A stretch of 64,000 bases of DNA from an uncultured Acidobacteriia bacterium (GCA_903907865.1 CAIVPR010000085.1:62001-126000), one strand, 5' to 3'. Counted from the stretch's first letter, positions 14,836 through 24,382 are shown. Translations and numbers: made by a program. Notes: generated by a model from the sequence alone, not told the origin.

Positions 14836-15048
14836 ATGTTTTGGTCCCTACTACTTTGGACCCAGCTGGATTGGTCCCAACTGATTATCGACGCGGTGAT
14901 GGTGCTGACGGGATGCCTCGGCACCGTGTTCCTCGCCTACGGACTCTCGGACTGGGCGGAGAAGAGCGCACCCGATCAGACAAGCTTTGAACAGCCACAC
15001 GAAGACGCTCCACACGCGGGCGTGCTTTCCGAAGTGGTAAATATGTAG
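14836..15048 (+). CDS. Small membrane protein (70 residues)
   Basis: A short protein beginning MFWSLLLWTQLDWSQLIIDA, with one clear hydrophobic helix (AVMVLTGCLGTVFLAYGL) and a polar acidic tail. The ATG at 14836 has AAGGA 10 nt upstream. A sigma-28-like promoter ends 22 nt before it, and this is the main argument that the gene is real, since the long in-frame extension upstream overlaps the antisense gene. The stop is adjacent to the cytochrome c start. I recognise no family. It may be an accessory membrane subunit or part of a motility-type regulon. Confidence 0.5.
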   Translation: MFWSLLLWTQLDWSQLIIDAVMVLTGCLGTVFLAYGLSDWAEKSAPDQTSFEQPHEDAPHAGVLSEVVNM

Positions 15049-15050
15049 TG

Positions 15051-15776
15051 ATGTTCGCCAAGACCCTTCGTAGTCTGATTGTGATTCTGATCGCGTGCCT
15101 GCCGCTTTGCGGACAGGAAAAACGGACGGTGTGGGATGGAGTCTACACTGCCGACCAAGCCGCGAGGGGGCAGGCAGCGTACGTGGCGGCGTGCGCGGGG
15201 TGCCACCGGGATGACTTGGCGGGGTACAACTCGGCGTTGGTCGGTGCCAAATTCATGGACCGGTGGCGCGAGGACAGCGTGTTCAGTTTCGCGGATCTTG
15301 TCATGCGGACCATGCCACGGAATTCCCCGGCAAGCTTGAGCAGGGAACGGTATGCCGACATCGTGGCATATGTGCTGAAGTTCAACGGCTTCCCAGAGGG
15401 CAGTGCGGAATTGAAGTGGGAGAATCTAAAGCCGATTCGCATCGAGGCCAAGGACGGGCCGCAGGAAGTGCCGAATTTCTCGCTGGTGACCGTAGTCGGA
15501 TGTTTGTCAAAGAACTCCGAGGGGACGTGGGTGGTCAGTCGGGCGAGTGAGCCGGTGCGGACTCGCGATCCGAAGGATTCCAGTGCCGACGAGCGCAAGG
15601 CACTGGCGGCCAAAGCGCTCGGGAAGCATGTCTTCAACCTCTTGGACCCTGCCGGAGTGCAATCGAATCCGCCCGATGGACGCAAGGTCGAAGCCAAGGG
15701 GTTCCTGATCCGCCAGCCGACTGGCGACAAGATCAATCCTACGTCGTTGGTGGCGGTCGCAGATAGCTGCCAGTAG
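15051..15776 (+). CDS. Secreted mono-heme cytochrome c
   Basis: A 241-residue protein with a signal peptide (MFAKTLRSLIVILIACLPLC), then a class I cytochrome c domain. The heme site is CAGCH, and the likely axial Met is in MRTMPRN. The first 100 mature residues match the cytochrome encoded at 17804-18205 (shared DGVY, QAARG, SLSR and ADIVA positions). A C-terminal extension of about 110 residues (VTVVGCLSKNSEGTWVVSRA) resembles a DUF/OB-type domain of unknown role. ATG 15051 is preferred over GTG 15048. It ends 5 nt from the stop of the opposite-strand PQQ dehydrogenase gene. It probably accepts periplasmic electrons. Confidence 0.85.
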   Translation: MFAKTLRSLIVILIACLPLCGQEKRTVWDGVYTADQAARGQAAYVAACAGCHRDDLAGYNSALVGAKFMDRWREDSVFSFADLVMRTMPRNSPASLSRERYADIVAYVLKFNGFPEGSAELKWENLKPIRIEAKDGPQEVPNFSLVTVVGCLSKNSEGTWVVSRASEPVRTRDPKDSSADERKALAAKALGKHVFNLLDPAGVQSNPPDGRKVEAKGFLIRQPTGDKINPTSLVAVADSCQ

Positions 15777-15781
15777 TTGGT

Positions 15782-17797
15782 CTATGGCAACGCTAGCGCC
15801 ACGAGTTCGGCCGGGACTCCGGCTGCTCCGATGGCAACCACGATGAATTGGCGTCCCTTGACCATGTACGTCATCGGCACACCCGTCGTCATGGCGGGAA
15901 GCTGCATTTCGTGGATAACCTTGCCGGTCTTCTTGTCGTAAGCACGGAAGGTGTTGCCGCCCGCGCCCGCAGGGCTCGCCCAGAGGTTATTGCCGTCGCC
16001 GCCGAACAGAAGCGTCTTGGTGACCATGAGCAGGGATCGAGAAGGACGTCCAGCCTTGCTGAGGTCGATGCCCTTCATGGCCGGGTGATTCTTGACGTAG
16101 TCCGGGGCGTCGCCGTTGGGGACCATCCAGAGGTGGTCGCCGGTGTTGAGGTCGATTGCCGTGATGCGGCCCCACGGCGGCGCGATCAGGGGCAGTCCCT
16201 GCGGCCCGATGTTGGTCTTCGGGGCGGGGCGCATGGCGAACTGTTCGCTGTCGTCGCCGCCGACCGGGGTGACACGGGCCGGTGCGCCCGGTCGGGGTGG
16301 CCCACCCATCCCTCCGACATAGCCCATATCGGAGCGCTTGGGATCCGCCACTGTCAGAGCCAAGGGATCCTGCTGGGTCACCGAAGCGACATAGAGCACG
16401 CCCGTCTCGGCGTCCACCGCTCCGCCGGGCCAATTGGCACCGCCGACATGGGCTGGCAGCAACAGGGTGGCGGACTTGCCATTGGTGTCGCGAACGATGG
16501 GCGGCGTGTAGAGGGGGCCGAGTTTGAACTGGTTAGCAATCTTGACCGCTTCCGCGCGGAGTTCGGGAGTGAAATTGATGAGGTCGTCGATGCTGGTGCC
16601 GATGCGGTCGAACGGCGCGGGCTTGGTGGGGAACGGCTGGGTCGGGGATGTCTTCTCCCCGGGCACGTCAGACTGCGGCACTGGTTTTTCCTCAATCGGC
16701 CAGACTGGCTTGCCCGTGACGCGGTCGAAAACGAAGGTCAGAGCCTGTTTGGTGACTTGGGCGACGGCTTTGATTTTCTTTCCGTCAACGGTGATGTCGA
16801 CCAAGGCCGGGGGGGCGGCGATATCCCAGTCCCAGACGTCGTGGTGGACGAGTTGGAAGTGCCAGACACGTTTGCCTGTCTTGGCGTCGAGGCACACCAA
16901 GCTGTCGGAGAAAAGGTTGTCGCCGGGATGGCTGCCACCGTAGAAGTCGCCGGTGGGCATTTCGACGGGGATGTAGACGTAGCCGAGTTCCTCGTCGGCG
17001 CTCAGCGGGGCCCATGCACCCGTATTGCCCGTGTATTTCCACGATCCGTTCTCCCAAGTCTCGTGACCGAATTCGCCTGGCTGGGCGATGGTGTGGAAGG
17101 TCCATGTGCGCTTGCCGGTCTTCACGTCGAAGCCGCGGATGTAGCCGGGAACATTCTCCTTCGAGGGAGGGGCGGTTCCCGCAAGAAGCGCCGCGCCGAC
17201 GATCACCGTGTCGCGCACCACAATGGCCGGGGAACTGGCGCCAATGGAGCCGGGCTTGACGTTGGGACGGTCGAGGCCCTCGGTGAGGTCGATCAGGCCG
17301 TTCTTGCCAAAGGTCGGGATGGGCAGGCCTGTCTTGGCATTCAGTTCGACCAATTGGTAGCCGGGGGAGATCAATAGGATGCGCTCGTCGCCCTTGCCGT
17401 CGGTCCAATAGGCCAAGCCGCGATTGACGACGCGGGCCGGGGACACGCCACGCGCGCCCTCGTCCAGCCGGTAGACCCAGAGGGTTTCGCCGGTGGCGGC
17501 GTCAGCAGCAATGACGTCACGGCGGGTCCCGGCGGTGAAATAGAGGTTGCCACCGGCCATCAAGGGGGTGACCTCCCAATTGAAGTCAGGTCGCCGACCG
17601 AAATTCTGGCTCTTCCACTGCCAGACGATCTTCAAGTCCTTCACGTTGGAGGCGTCAATCTGGTCCAGCGCCGAGTATTTGGTGGTTCCGGCGTCGCCGC
17701 CATAGAAGCGCCATTCGCCGTTGGCGGCACCGTGCTGGGCCAAGGCGGGCAGGGCCGCAAAAATCAGGAGGACTGGGAGGGAGCTATTTCGTGACAC
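15782..17797 (-). CDS. PQQ-dependent dehydrogenase (quinoprotein glucose/alcohol dehydrogenase type)
   Basis: A 671-residue periplasmic quinoprotein. It has a signal peptide and then EWRFYGGDAGTTKYSALDQI, the family N-terminus. The propeller blades are marked by repeated AxDxxTGxxLW motifs (AADAATGETLWVY, CLDAKTGKRVWHF, AIDLNTGDHLWMV), and VHHDVWDWDIAAPP is the conserved active-site loop. No cytochrome domain is fused; instead a cytochrome c gene lies just upstream (17804-18205), so the two probably form a dehydrogenase/electron acceptor pair. The start is GTG 17797, 6 nt past that gene. The substrate (sugar, alcohol or other) cannot be told. Confidence 0.92.
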   Translation of the reverse strand: MSRNSSLPVLLIFAALPALAQHGAANGEWRFYGGDAGTTKYSALDQIDASNVKDLKIVWQWKSQNFGRRPDFNWEVTPLMAGGNLYFTAGTRRDVIAADAATGETLWVYRLDEGARGVSPARVVNRGLAYWTDGKGDERILLISPGYQLVELNAKTGLPIPTFGKNGLIDLTEGLDRPNVKPGSIGASSPAIVVRDTVIVGAALLAGTAPPSKENVPGYIRGFDVKTGKRTWTFHTIAQPGEFGHETWENGSWKYTGNTGAWAPLSADEELGYVYIPVEMPTGDFYGGSHPGDNLFSDSLVCLDAKTGKRVWHFQLVHHDVWDWDIAAPPALVDITVDGKKIKAVAQVTKQALTFVFDRVTGKPVWPIEEKPVPQSDVPGEKTSPTQPFPTKPAPFDRIGTSIDDLINFTPELRAEAVKIANQFKLGPLYTPPIVRDTNGKSATLLLPAHVGGANWPGGAVDAETGVLYVASVTQQDPLALTVADPKRSDMGYVGGMGGPPRPGAPARVTPVGGDDSEQFAMRPAPKTNIGPQGLPLIAPPWGRITAIDLNTGDHLWMVPNGDAPDYVKNHPAMKGIDLSKAGRPSRSLLMVTKTLLFGGDGNNLWASPAGAGGNTFRAYDKKTGKVIHEMQLPAMTTGVPMTYMVKGRQFIVVAIGAAGVPAELVALALP

Positions 17798-17803
17798 GTG
17801 GAC

Positions 17804-18205
17804 TCATTTCTTAGGCTCAATGTGGATTGCAGCGAGGGCATCCGCCCCGCTGTCGAGATCCTTGGGGCCTGCTGGATAATCGTTGGATTCGAGCACGACG
17901 GCGACTAGATCGGCGCATTGGCGGCGACTGAGGCTGCCGGGATCGTCGGTCGGCATGGTCTTGAGGATGAGATTGAAGAGGTCGCCGGCTGTGCGGCCGG
18001 TCCACTTCGTCTGGAATTCGGGCCCGAAGAGGGGCGGGGCCGATTCGCCGCCTTCGAGGTTTGCCCCGTGGCACTTGGCGCAGTCCTGGCCGTAGGACAC
18101 CTTGCCGCGCGCGGCCTGGGCCTTGGAGTAGACGCCGTCACGGACGGAGGTTGCGGCCAGACAGAGAAGGCAGGCTGAAAGGAGCAGAAACTGGGCTCGG
18201 ACCAT
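17804..18205 (-). CDS. Cytochrome c, partner of the PQQ dehydrogenase
   Basis: A 133-residue exported cytochrome c with a signal peptide, heme motif CAKCH and axial Met in LKTMPTD. It shares DGVY, QAARG, SLSR and the CxxCH spacing with the cytochrome at 15051-15776. It lies 6 nt upstream of the PQQ dehydrogenase gene in the same direction and should accept its electrons. No Shine-Dalgarno sequence is visible; instead a strong hairpin (18212-18257) ends 6 nt before the ATG. Confidence 0.9.
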   Translation of the reverse strand: MVRAQFLLLSACLLCLAATSVRDGVYSKAQAARGKVSYGQDCAKCHGANLEGGESAPPLFGPEFQTKWTGRTAGDLFNLILKTMPTDDPGSLSRRQCADLVAVVLESNDYPAGPKDLDSGADALAAIHIEPKK

Positions 18206-18211
18206 GGTTTA

Positions 18212-18257
18212 AGGATTCTGACTCCCGATCCGATCACAGACCGGGAATCAGAATCCT
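18212..18257 (-). promoter_or_regulatory. Hairpin abutting the cytochrome c start codon
   Basis: Arms AGGATTCTGACTCCCG (18212-18227) and CGGGAATCAGAATCCT (18242-18257) can pair over 16 positions with one mismatch around a 14-nt loop. On the reverse strand it lies downstream of the DUF3300 gene and ends 6 nt before the ATG of the cytochrome gene. No T-run follows, so a plain intrinsic terminator is unlikely. It may be a bidirectional or Rho-type end, or a translational control element. Confidence 0.55.
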
Positions 18258-18294
18258 ATCAAAGCGGCGGACGCGACGCAAGGGGGAAATCGGA

Positions 18295-19209
18295 TTAACG
18301 GCGCTCGTCGCGACGTTCGTCGCGGCGATCCTCTCGACGATCATCTCGGCGACGTTCCTCTCCCCGGTACTCGCGCAGTTCATGGCGTTCGACACGGGGG
18401 GCCTCGGCGCGCGGTCGGACGGCTTCGTACTGATGACGGTAAGCCTCCCGATTCTCCCAATTCCGCTCCCACGGGCGGCTGTTGACGATGATCGCGTGCT
18501 CACGCCACCCGAAGGCGGCCCCTCCCCAGCCCCACGGGGCGAAGACGCCGATCGAGATCCGCGGCCCGAAGGAGATGGCACCGCCGACAACAAGACCCGG
18601 ACGCGGACGCCGGAATACGACGTAGGGGTCGTAATAGGGCGCATAGATCACTCCGGGCTCGACCGGCAGGATCTCGATATAGCCGGGATTTGCCACCACC
18701 CGGATCTGGCTGTTGGACCGGAGGTAACCATAGCCGAGAGCGAGGGAGCGCTGGGCCTGGACCGCATCCATCACCGCCGACCTACTTGCGAGGACAGCGC
18801 TCTCCAGCTGCTGGGTCCAGTTCATGTCGCCCGCCAGCATGTTCAGGACACTGGGGAACGGGATGAGGCCGATGACACTGGGATCCCACGGCAACCCATC
18901 CTCGCGAATGGCGCGAACCATCTGATCCGGTGCGAGATACGCGTGGGCACGAGCCCACCCAGCGGCGTCGAGGATCTGGTAGGAGTAGGTGGAGGCCGTC
19001 AAGACCTGGGCGAGAAGGGGATCTGGATAGAGGGCGATTCGACCGACCAAGTCGTCGAGCTGCTGGGTCCCGTAGGCAGGTGCCTGCTGCGGGTAGCTTT
19101 GCTGCTGGCCGTAGTAGGGAGGGGGTTGCTGGGGATAGTTCTGGGCCGACAACGGGTTTGCAGCCAAGGCGGCTGTGAAGGTGAGAATGAAGCTTGCTGC
19201 GCGTTTCAT
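18295..19209 (-). CDS. DUF3300 family secreted protein
   Basis: A 304-residue protein with a signal peptide and a Gln/Pro/Tyr-rich stretch (NYPQQPPPYYGQQQ). The DUF3300 core follows: DDLVGRIALYPDPLLAQVL, YLAPDQMVRAI, WDPSVIGLIPFPSVLNML and NPGYIEILPVEPGVIYAPYY. A Gly-rich loop leads to a very Arg/Asp/Glu-rich repetitive tail (DRREDRRDERR). The ATG is preceded by GGAGG, with a CATAAT box just before it. DUF3300 proteins are envelope proteins of unknown function. The charged tail could bind nucleic acid or acidic polymer, but this is untested. Confidence 0.9.
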   Translation of the reverse strand: MKRAASFILTFTAALAANPLSAQNYPQQPPPYYGQQQSYPQQAPAYGTQQLDDLVGRIALYPDPLLAQVLTASTYSYQILDAAGWARAHAYLAPDQMVRAIREDGLPWDPSVIGLIPFPSVLNMLAGDMNWTQQLESAVLASRSAVMDAVQAQRSLALGYGYLRSNSQIRVVANPGYIEILPVEPGVIYAPYYDPYVVFRRPRPGLVVGGAISFGPRISIGVFAPWGWGGAAFGWREHAIIVNSRPWERNWENREAYRHQYEAVRPRAEAPRVERHELREYRGEERRRDDRREDRRDERRDERR

Positions 19210-19305
19210 GCCTCCATTATGGGCACCTTGGAGGCCAAACGGGAAGTGGTTTTGTTTGCAACACTGAGCAGGGCGCGAGTGCGCCGTGTTGGCGGAGTTT
19301 GGCCA

Positions 19306-19333
19306 CCGGACCGGTGGAAAACCACCGGTCCGG
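19306..19333 (-). terminator. Perfect 12-bp hairpin after the giant exoprotein gene
   Basis: CCGGACCGGTGG (19306-19317), loop AAAA, CCACCGGTCCGG (19322-19333). It sits 10 nt beyond the stop of the reverse-strand gene at 19343. The stem is very stable but lacks a following U-run, so it may act with Rho or as an RNA 3'-end stabiliser. Confidence 0.6.
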
Positions 19334-19342
19334 CACGCGATT

Positions 19343-22300
19343 CTAGTTGGTGGGCGCCTTTACGGGCACAATGGTCCGGTTGCTGTTGTTGCCCAACTGG
19401 CTAATCACCATGGACAAGTCGCCATTGGGAGCGTCTGCGGGTATCTGGAAGTTGATCTGGTAGAGACCGACCAAGCCAGGTGTCATTCCGGCAAACGCGA
19501 CGGGGGCAGACTTGCCGTTGAATGCGATCGATGGCGGAACGACCGGGTGGACCAAGTGGTCGAACGGAGTGGCGTTGCCGCTTGGAACAGGGCTGTCCAA
19601 CGTTCCCAGACCAGCTAGGTAGAAAATGATGAACTCACCCGGTGCGGCTGGCGCATCCTCGGTCACCAGAGCGCCGCTCAGGTGCTGCGCGATGATTAGA
19701 CCGTTCGCGAATGCCGCCACACCGGGCGTGGTGTCCGTCACCTGGATGCCGTTCGGCGTGCTCAAGGCACCGTTGGCGCTGATGACGATCTCGTACCTCC
19801 GGCCGGCAACCAGCTCAAACGGGAGCTGCGCGTTGACCTGTCCCGGACTCACGTAGTAGACCGGGGACGGGATGCCGCCGATGATGACGGACGTCCCGCC
19901 CAAGTTGGTCGGCAGCGGCAGAGTCGAAGACTGGGTCGGTTGTGCCGCCAGGTTGTCGCCATAGATCTGGATGATGCTACCCGGTCCAACCGAGCCACCG
20001 ACAATGGGGGCGAAGGCATGCAGCGAGCCGTCCGGAGTCAGCACAGGAGCCGCGTTGGGCGTTACCTGTCCCTGGATCTGCGTCGTGGCAGCAGGATAGC
20101 CGGAGACGGTCGCGCGGGCCAAGATGGTTACCTGTGACGACGTGGATCGCGGGGTCCACGTGCCGGTATAGATGCCGCTCGCATCGTTGATCGGCTTGAG
20201 GGGCAGAGGCGGATCCCCATTGGAGAAGGTGGCGACCACTTGGCCGCCCGGAACAGCAGTACCGCAGTTGTCGGAAACCTTGATCGAGAGTGCGGTCGGC
20301 CAAGCGGTCGGCTGGGCGAAGTTGTTGACCAACCCTGTCTGGGTCGGGATCAGGGCAGACGACGTACACCCGGAGACGGCACGGGGCTCGGTCGCCGCGG
20401 TATCGGATATCTGGAAGCTCGGAGCTGCACCCGCGCGGACGATCAGGGTCACATTGACAGTGCGGACAGCGGCCGCAGAGAAGGCGTAGCTCACGCCACC
20501 ACGGTAGGTGCCAACGGGAAGGCCAGCAGGGCTGATGGTAACAGTTGTTACCGCTGGCGACGAGGCCGAAGTTGTGCCGGAATTGGGCGACACGGCAAGC
20601 CATGAAGCGCCGTCGTTGGTGCTGGCGGAGGCTTGGTACGGAATCCCCGTCTTCGACGAGGCGTAGACGGTGACGGTTTGTTTGGCTGTGGTGCTGGATA
20701 CCGGCGTGGTGTAGTCGAAACCGGCGGGCTGTGGGTCGGGACGAACCAGCACCGTCGCCGGCGTCACGTTGAGGACAGCCGTGAAGGTTTGGGGCGAATC
20801 GACAACATCCGGTGAACTGACTTGGATTGTCGCGTAGTAGGTGCCGGGGTCCAAAATACCTGCTACGGTGGAGTCGACGGAGTATCCGACACTGCCGGGA
20901 TTCGTTACCGTCGCCGCACCGCTGGATGATCCCACCTTCAACCATGCACCGCCGGTCGAACTCGTCACGGAGGAGGTAAATCCTATCGACACCTTGCCGT
21001 GCGGGAGAACAAGGAACGAACCGCTCGGATTTCCAGGAGCAGAACCCGCGGGCATGGAGAACTGGGTTCCGCCTGGTGCCAAATCCATGGTGCCGGGCGC
21101 AACGAAATTCAACGTCACCGGAACACTGGCAGTGCCAGCAGAACTGGTAACCGTAACCTTGCCCTGGTAGTAATTGGGGGTTAAGCCTGTAGTGTCAATG
21201 CCGACTGTGACGTTCGCGGTAATGCCGGCCTTCAGGCTTGCCGGAGCGCCTGAGACTTTGATCCAAGCATCGGACGGCGCTATCGAGGAGATGTTGAGCG
21301 TTCCGCCACCAATGTTGGAAACAGCAAAGTCCCGCGAGGGGGCGCTCGGGTCGGTCGTTGTGGCGCTGAAACTCAGCAGCGAGGTTGTTGCTGAAAGTTT
21401 CGGATCGGGCGCGGTGACGCTCAAGGAGACGGCGACGGGCTGCGAGTTCCCCTTGCAAAGGCTCGGGGCGACGCACGCAACCACAACAGATGTCGTGTAA
21501 GGCGTGTCGGACGGCGGCAGCGACAGCGCGGCGGAATTGAGCTGGACGCCTATGCTTCCGGGCGTCGTGGTTCCGATGCTGGTCACCGTTAGCCACGGAA
21601 CCGACGGTGTGACCGTGATGCTGTAGTTCAGGATCTGCTGCACCACGCTAGACCGGATGGTGACATTGGTGCCTCCGGGCAATACCGTAGCCGGAGTGGT
21701 CAAAGAGAAGCCCACGCTAGTTGTCGAGAGGATCAAGTCGGCGTTGGCAGTCTTGATGAGGATGGAGGTGGCGAGGACGGAGGTGCTGCCGTCGGCGTCC
21801 GTAACCTTGATGGAGAACGGGTAGGTTCCAGCCTCCGTGGGTGTTCCTGTTAGATCGGAACCCGACAAACCGAGCCCCGGCGGCAGGCTTCCCGATGTAA
21901 GCGTGAATTTGTACGGTTTGGTGCCACCGGTCACGGAGAAAATCTGCTCGGGGTATTCGGAGCCAACAACACCGTTCGGCAGCGTCCCGATAGAAAGCTT
22001 GAGCGCCGGGGGATTGACGGTCAGCGTGAAACTTGACGAGGCCGTTGCTCCAGACGAGTCTTTGACCTTCGCAGTGAACGAGTAGCTGCCCGCCTTGGTT
22101 GGTGTGCCCGTAATGGAGCCGTCGGATCCCAGCGACAGTCCGTCCGGCAACGCGCCACCCTCCACGGTCCACGTGTACGGTGCCACGCCGCCGCCCGCAG
22201 CGAGTGAATCGGAATACGTCATGTCCTTGGTTGCGGTGCCCAAACTACCTTTGGAGATTGTCAGGGTGGGCGGGGCTGTGATGTCCAGCGAGAAACTAGT

Positions 22301-24382
22301 GGTCACGCTCACGTTGCGCGAGTCGGTCACCCTCACGGACAGGGACCGCTTGCCGGCAGCCTTCGGCGTGCCGCTGAGAGCACCGCTGGACGACAATGCC
22401 ATGCCGTCGGGGACGCCCGTGGCGCTCCAAACGTAGGGCGCAGCGCCGCCGGTCGCGCCAAAGGAGCCCGAGTATGGCGCGACCGTGCTGGCCGAGCCCG
22501 TCTGGGGCACAGAGGTGATGCCCAGCACCTGTACCGAAAATGTGGCCGTGGTGCTGACGGGCTGGTTGTCGGTGACTTTGGCGGTGAACGTGAAATTGCC
22601 TGCAGCCGTTGGCGTGCCGGACAGGTTGCCCGTGGCATCCAACGAGAACGTGGCGGGGAGGCCACTGGCGGACCAAGTGAACGGCGGCTTGCCGCCGGTG
22701 GCAGCAAACGTTCTGGCCAACGGGGTGCCCACGGCAGTCCCCCCCAAATCCCCCCCAGTTGAAATGGTGAGGTCGACATAGTTGACCGTCAATGACAGCT
22801 GCTTCGAGGCGAATTGGCCGGAAGTCGGATCGGACGCGCTCACCGAAACAGTAAATGTGCCCCCGGTTGTTGGCGTACCCGTGATGGAACCGCTGGCACC
22901 CATGGTCAGATTCGCGGGCAAACCGCCCGCCGAGAGCGTCGCCGAGCCGGAGCCGCCGGCAGCCACAACCGAGGCGCTGTAAGACTGTCCCACCGTAGCC
23001 GGCGGCAGTGAATCGGTATTGATGATCAGCGGTGGGTAGACGTTGATCGTCAGTGATTTTGTGACCGGATTGACTCCATCGGTGGCACGCACCGTGACGG
23101 GGAACTGCCCCGCGACAGTTGGCGTTCCTGTCAGCACGCCAAGCGTGGTCAAGCTTATGCCACTGGGAAGGGTACCCGACACCAAGCTCCAAGCCAACGG
23201 CGTCGTCGCACCGCCCTGTGAGGACAAGGGGGACGAATACGCCCGGTTGATGATGCCGGGAGGCAGTGAACTGGTCGTAATCGTGATCGGCGCGTTGACT
23301 TGCCAGGTCAGGGTCTTCTGAACTACGGTCCCATTGTTGTCGGTCACTTGGACCGGAATGGTGAAGCTGCCGGTCGCCGTGGGTGTGCCCGACAGCGTGC
23401 CGCCGGAACTCACAGTGACCCCGTTGACGGCGGTCGGCGCGGGAGTCCCGAAGAAGGCCCACGTGTAGGGCGGATAGCCTCCAATGACGCCGACGGGCGA
23501 GGTGAAGGCGGTTCCCGTAACCCAGTTCGACAGCGCGGTGCTCGTGATCGCCAAATCCTGCGGGATGATCGTGATCGAGAACTGCTGGGTGACCGAAACA
23601 ACGGGAGTCTCGGCGTCGGCCAACTGCAGGGTGAAGGTGTTGGTGCCAAACGGCAGAATCGGCGTCCCGCTCAGGGTTCCGTTCGCGGCCAAGGTCAGGC
23701 CGGGGGGCAACGTGCCACTTGAAAGAGTCCACGTGTAGGGCGTGGTGCCGCCATTGCCTTGGAACTGGTACGAGTAGGGCGTGGCGACCTTGCCGCCGGG
23801 GGGCGTCTGCACGCTGACGAGCAGTTGGGCCACGGAATTTGTGGCCCCGAGGATGTCGATGGCGTAAGCACCCGTGCGCTGGATTCCGGAATCATCATAG
23901 AAGCCCGGCCGGGTATCGTCGCCCGAAGTGAAATTACCCTCTCCGGCGAAGACGAACGAATCAGCAAGGGTCGGACCGTTGGCGGAGTTGTCTGACTGGG
24001 TCAAAACGACTTGATAGGAGCCAGCAGGCAGCGGGACCACCATTTTGGAATCCCAACAGAAGCCGGTCTGGGCCTCGACGGCCACCGAGGGGCAGCCGCC
24101 GTCCTGGTTGGCGGCGATCAGATTGCCTGCCGAATCAAACAGCGACACGGTGGGATCGAAGCCGCCCGGCGCGATCACCGTCCCGGCCGCATTGGTGCCG
24201 CCGCCGAACCCGAACGTGCGGACGGTGACCGAAGTCGGGGAACTGAGCGTGAAATAGAACGTGCGCGTCTCGTCGTCGTGCGTGAAGGTTCCGGTATAGG
24301 AGAATTGCCCGGTGCCGCCCGGGACCTCACGAGGCGAAGCACCGTGGAGCGCGGTCCCCGCCGACAACGCGGCAAGGACCAT
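19343..24382 (-). CDS. Giant secreted Ig-like repeat protein with TIGR03437 C-terminal domain
   Basis: A 1,679-residue exoprotein. Its N-terminal domain has TFYFTLSSPTSVTVRTFGF and FDPTVSLFDSAGNLIA, as in DVUA0089-type domains. About eight putative Ig (He_PIG) repeats follow, each with the motif LPxGLxLxxxGxLxGTPTxAG. Several BACON-like beta domains come next, and the protein ends in the Solibacter C-terminal domain TIGR03437 (GPGSIIQIYGDNLA, YVSPGQVNAQLPFEL, GEFIIFYLAGLG). It is likely a surface adhesin or matrix protein. The annotated ATG gives a signal peptide with no basic residues; reading from CTG 24415 or 24418 adds LKRSGNVLV before the hydrophobic core, with GGAG upstream. A hairpin follows the stop. 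Confidence 0.9.
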   Translation of the reverse strand: MVLAALSAGTALHGASPREVPGGTGQFSYTGTFTHDDETRTFYFTLSSPTSVTVRTFGFGGGTNAAGTVIAPGGFDPTVSLFDSAGNLIAANQDGGCPSVAVEAQTGFCWDSKMVVPLPAGSYQVVLTQSDNSANGPTLADSFVFAGEGNFTSGDDTRPGFYDDSGIQRTGAYAIDILGATNSVAQLLVSVQTPPGGKVATPYSYQFQGNGGTTPYTWTLSSGTLPPGLTLAANGTLSGTPILPFGTNTFTLQLADAETPVVSVTQQFSITIIPQDLAITSTALSNWVTGTAFTSPVGVIGGYPPYTWAFFGTPAPTAVNGVTVSSGGTLSGTPTATGSFTIPVQVTDNNGTVVQKTLTWQVNAPITITTSSLPPGIINRAYSSPLSSQGGATTPLAWSLVSGTLPSGISLTTLGVLTGTPTVAGQFPVTVRATDGVNPVTKSLTINVYPPLIINTDSLPPATVGQSYSASVVAAGGSGSATLSAGGLPANLTMGASGSITGTPTTGGTFTVSVSASDPTSGQFASKQLSLTVNYVDLTISTGGDLGGTAVGTPLARTFAATGGKPPFTWSASGLPATFSLDATGNLSGTPTAAGNFTFTAKVTDNQPVSTTATFSVQVLGITSVPQTGSASTVAPYSGSFGATGGAAPYVWSATGVPDGMALSSSGALSGTPKAAGKRSLSVRVTDSRNVSVTTSFSLDITAPPTLTISKGSLGTATKDMTYSDSLAAGGGVAPYTWTVEGGALPDGLSLGSDGSITGTPTKAGSYSFTAKVKDSSGATASSSFTLTVNPPALKLSIGTLPNGVVGSEYPEQIFSVTGGTKPYKFTLTSGSLPPGLGLSGSDLTGTPTEAGTYPFSIKVTDADGSTSVLATSILIKTANADLILSTTSVGFSLTTPATVLPGGTNVTIRSSVVQQILNYSITVTPSVPWLTVTSIGTTTPGSIGVQLNSAALSLPPSDTPYTTSVVVACVAPSLCKGNSQPVAVSLSVTAPDPKLSATTSLLSFSATTTDPSAPSRDFAVSNIGGGTLNISSIAPSDAWIKVSGAPASLKAGITANVTVGIDTTGLTPNYYQGKVTVTSSAGTASVPVTLNFVAPGTMDLAPGGTQFSMPAGSAPGNPSGSFLVLPHGKVSIGFTSSVTSSTGGAWLKVGSSSGAATVTNPGSVGYSVDSTVAGILDPGTYYATIQVSSPDVVDSPQTFTAVLNVTPATVLVRPDPQPAGFDYTTPVSSTTAKQTVTVYASSKTGIPYQASASTNDGASWLAVSPNSGTTSASSPAVTTVTISPAGLPVGTYRGGVSYAFSAAAVRTVNVTLIVRAGAAPSFQISDTAATEPRAVSGCTSSALIPTQTGLVNNFAQPTAWPTALSIKVSDNCGTAVPGGQVVATFSNGDPPLPLKPINDASGIYTGTWTPRSTSSQVTILARATVSGYPAATTQIQGQVTPNAAPVLTPDGSLHAFAPIVGGSVGPGSIIQIYGDNLAAQPTQSSTLPLPTNLGGTSVIIGGIPSPVYYVSPGQVNAQLPFELVAGRRYEIVISANGALSTPNGIQVTDTTPGVAAFANGLIIAQHLSGALVTEDAPAAPGEFIIFYLAGLGTLDSPVPSGNATPFDHLVHPVVPPSIAFNGKSAPVAFAGMTPGLVGLYQINFQIPADAPNGDLSMVISQLGNNSNRTIVPVKAPTN

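Noticed and set aside
15848-17377. A 509-codon forward frame antisense to the PQQ dehydrogenase
   Set aside because: Composition artefact opposite a well-supported gene.
19343-24382. Repeated segments that could suggest a CRISPR or satellite array
   Set aside because: The repeats are degenerate, in frame and encode Ig-like (He_PIG) domains.
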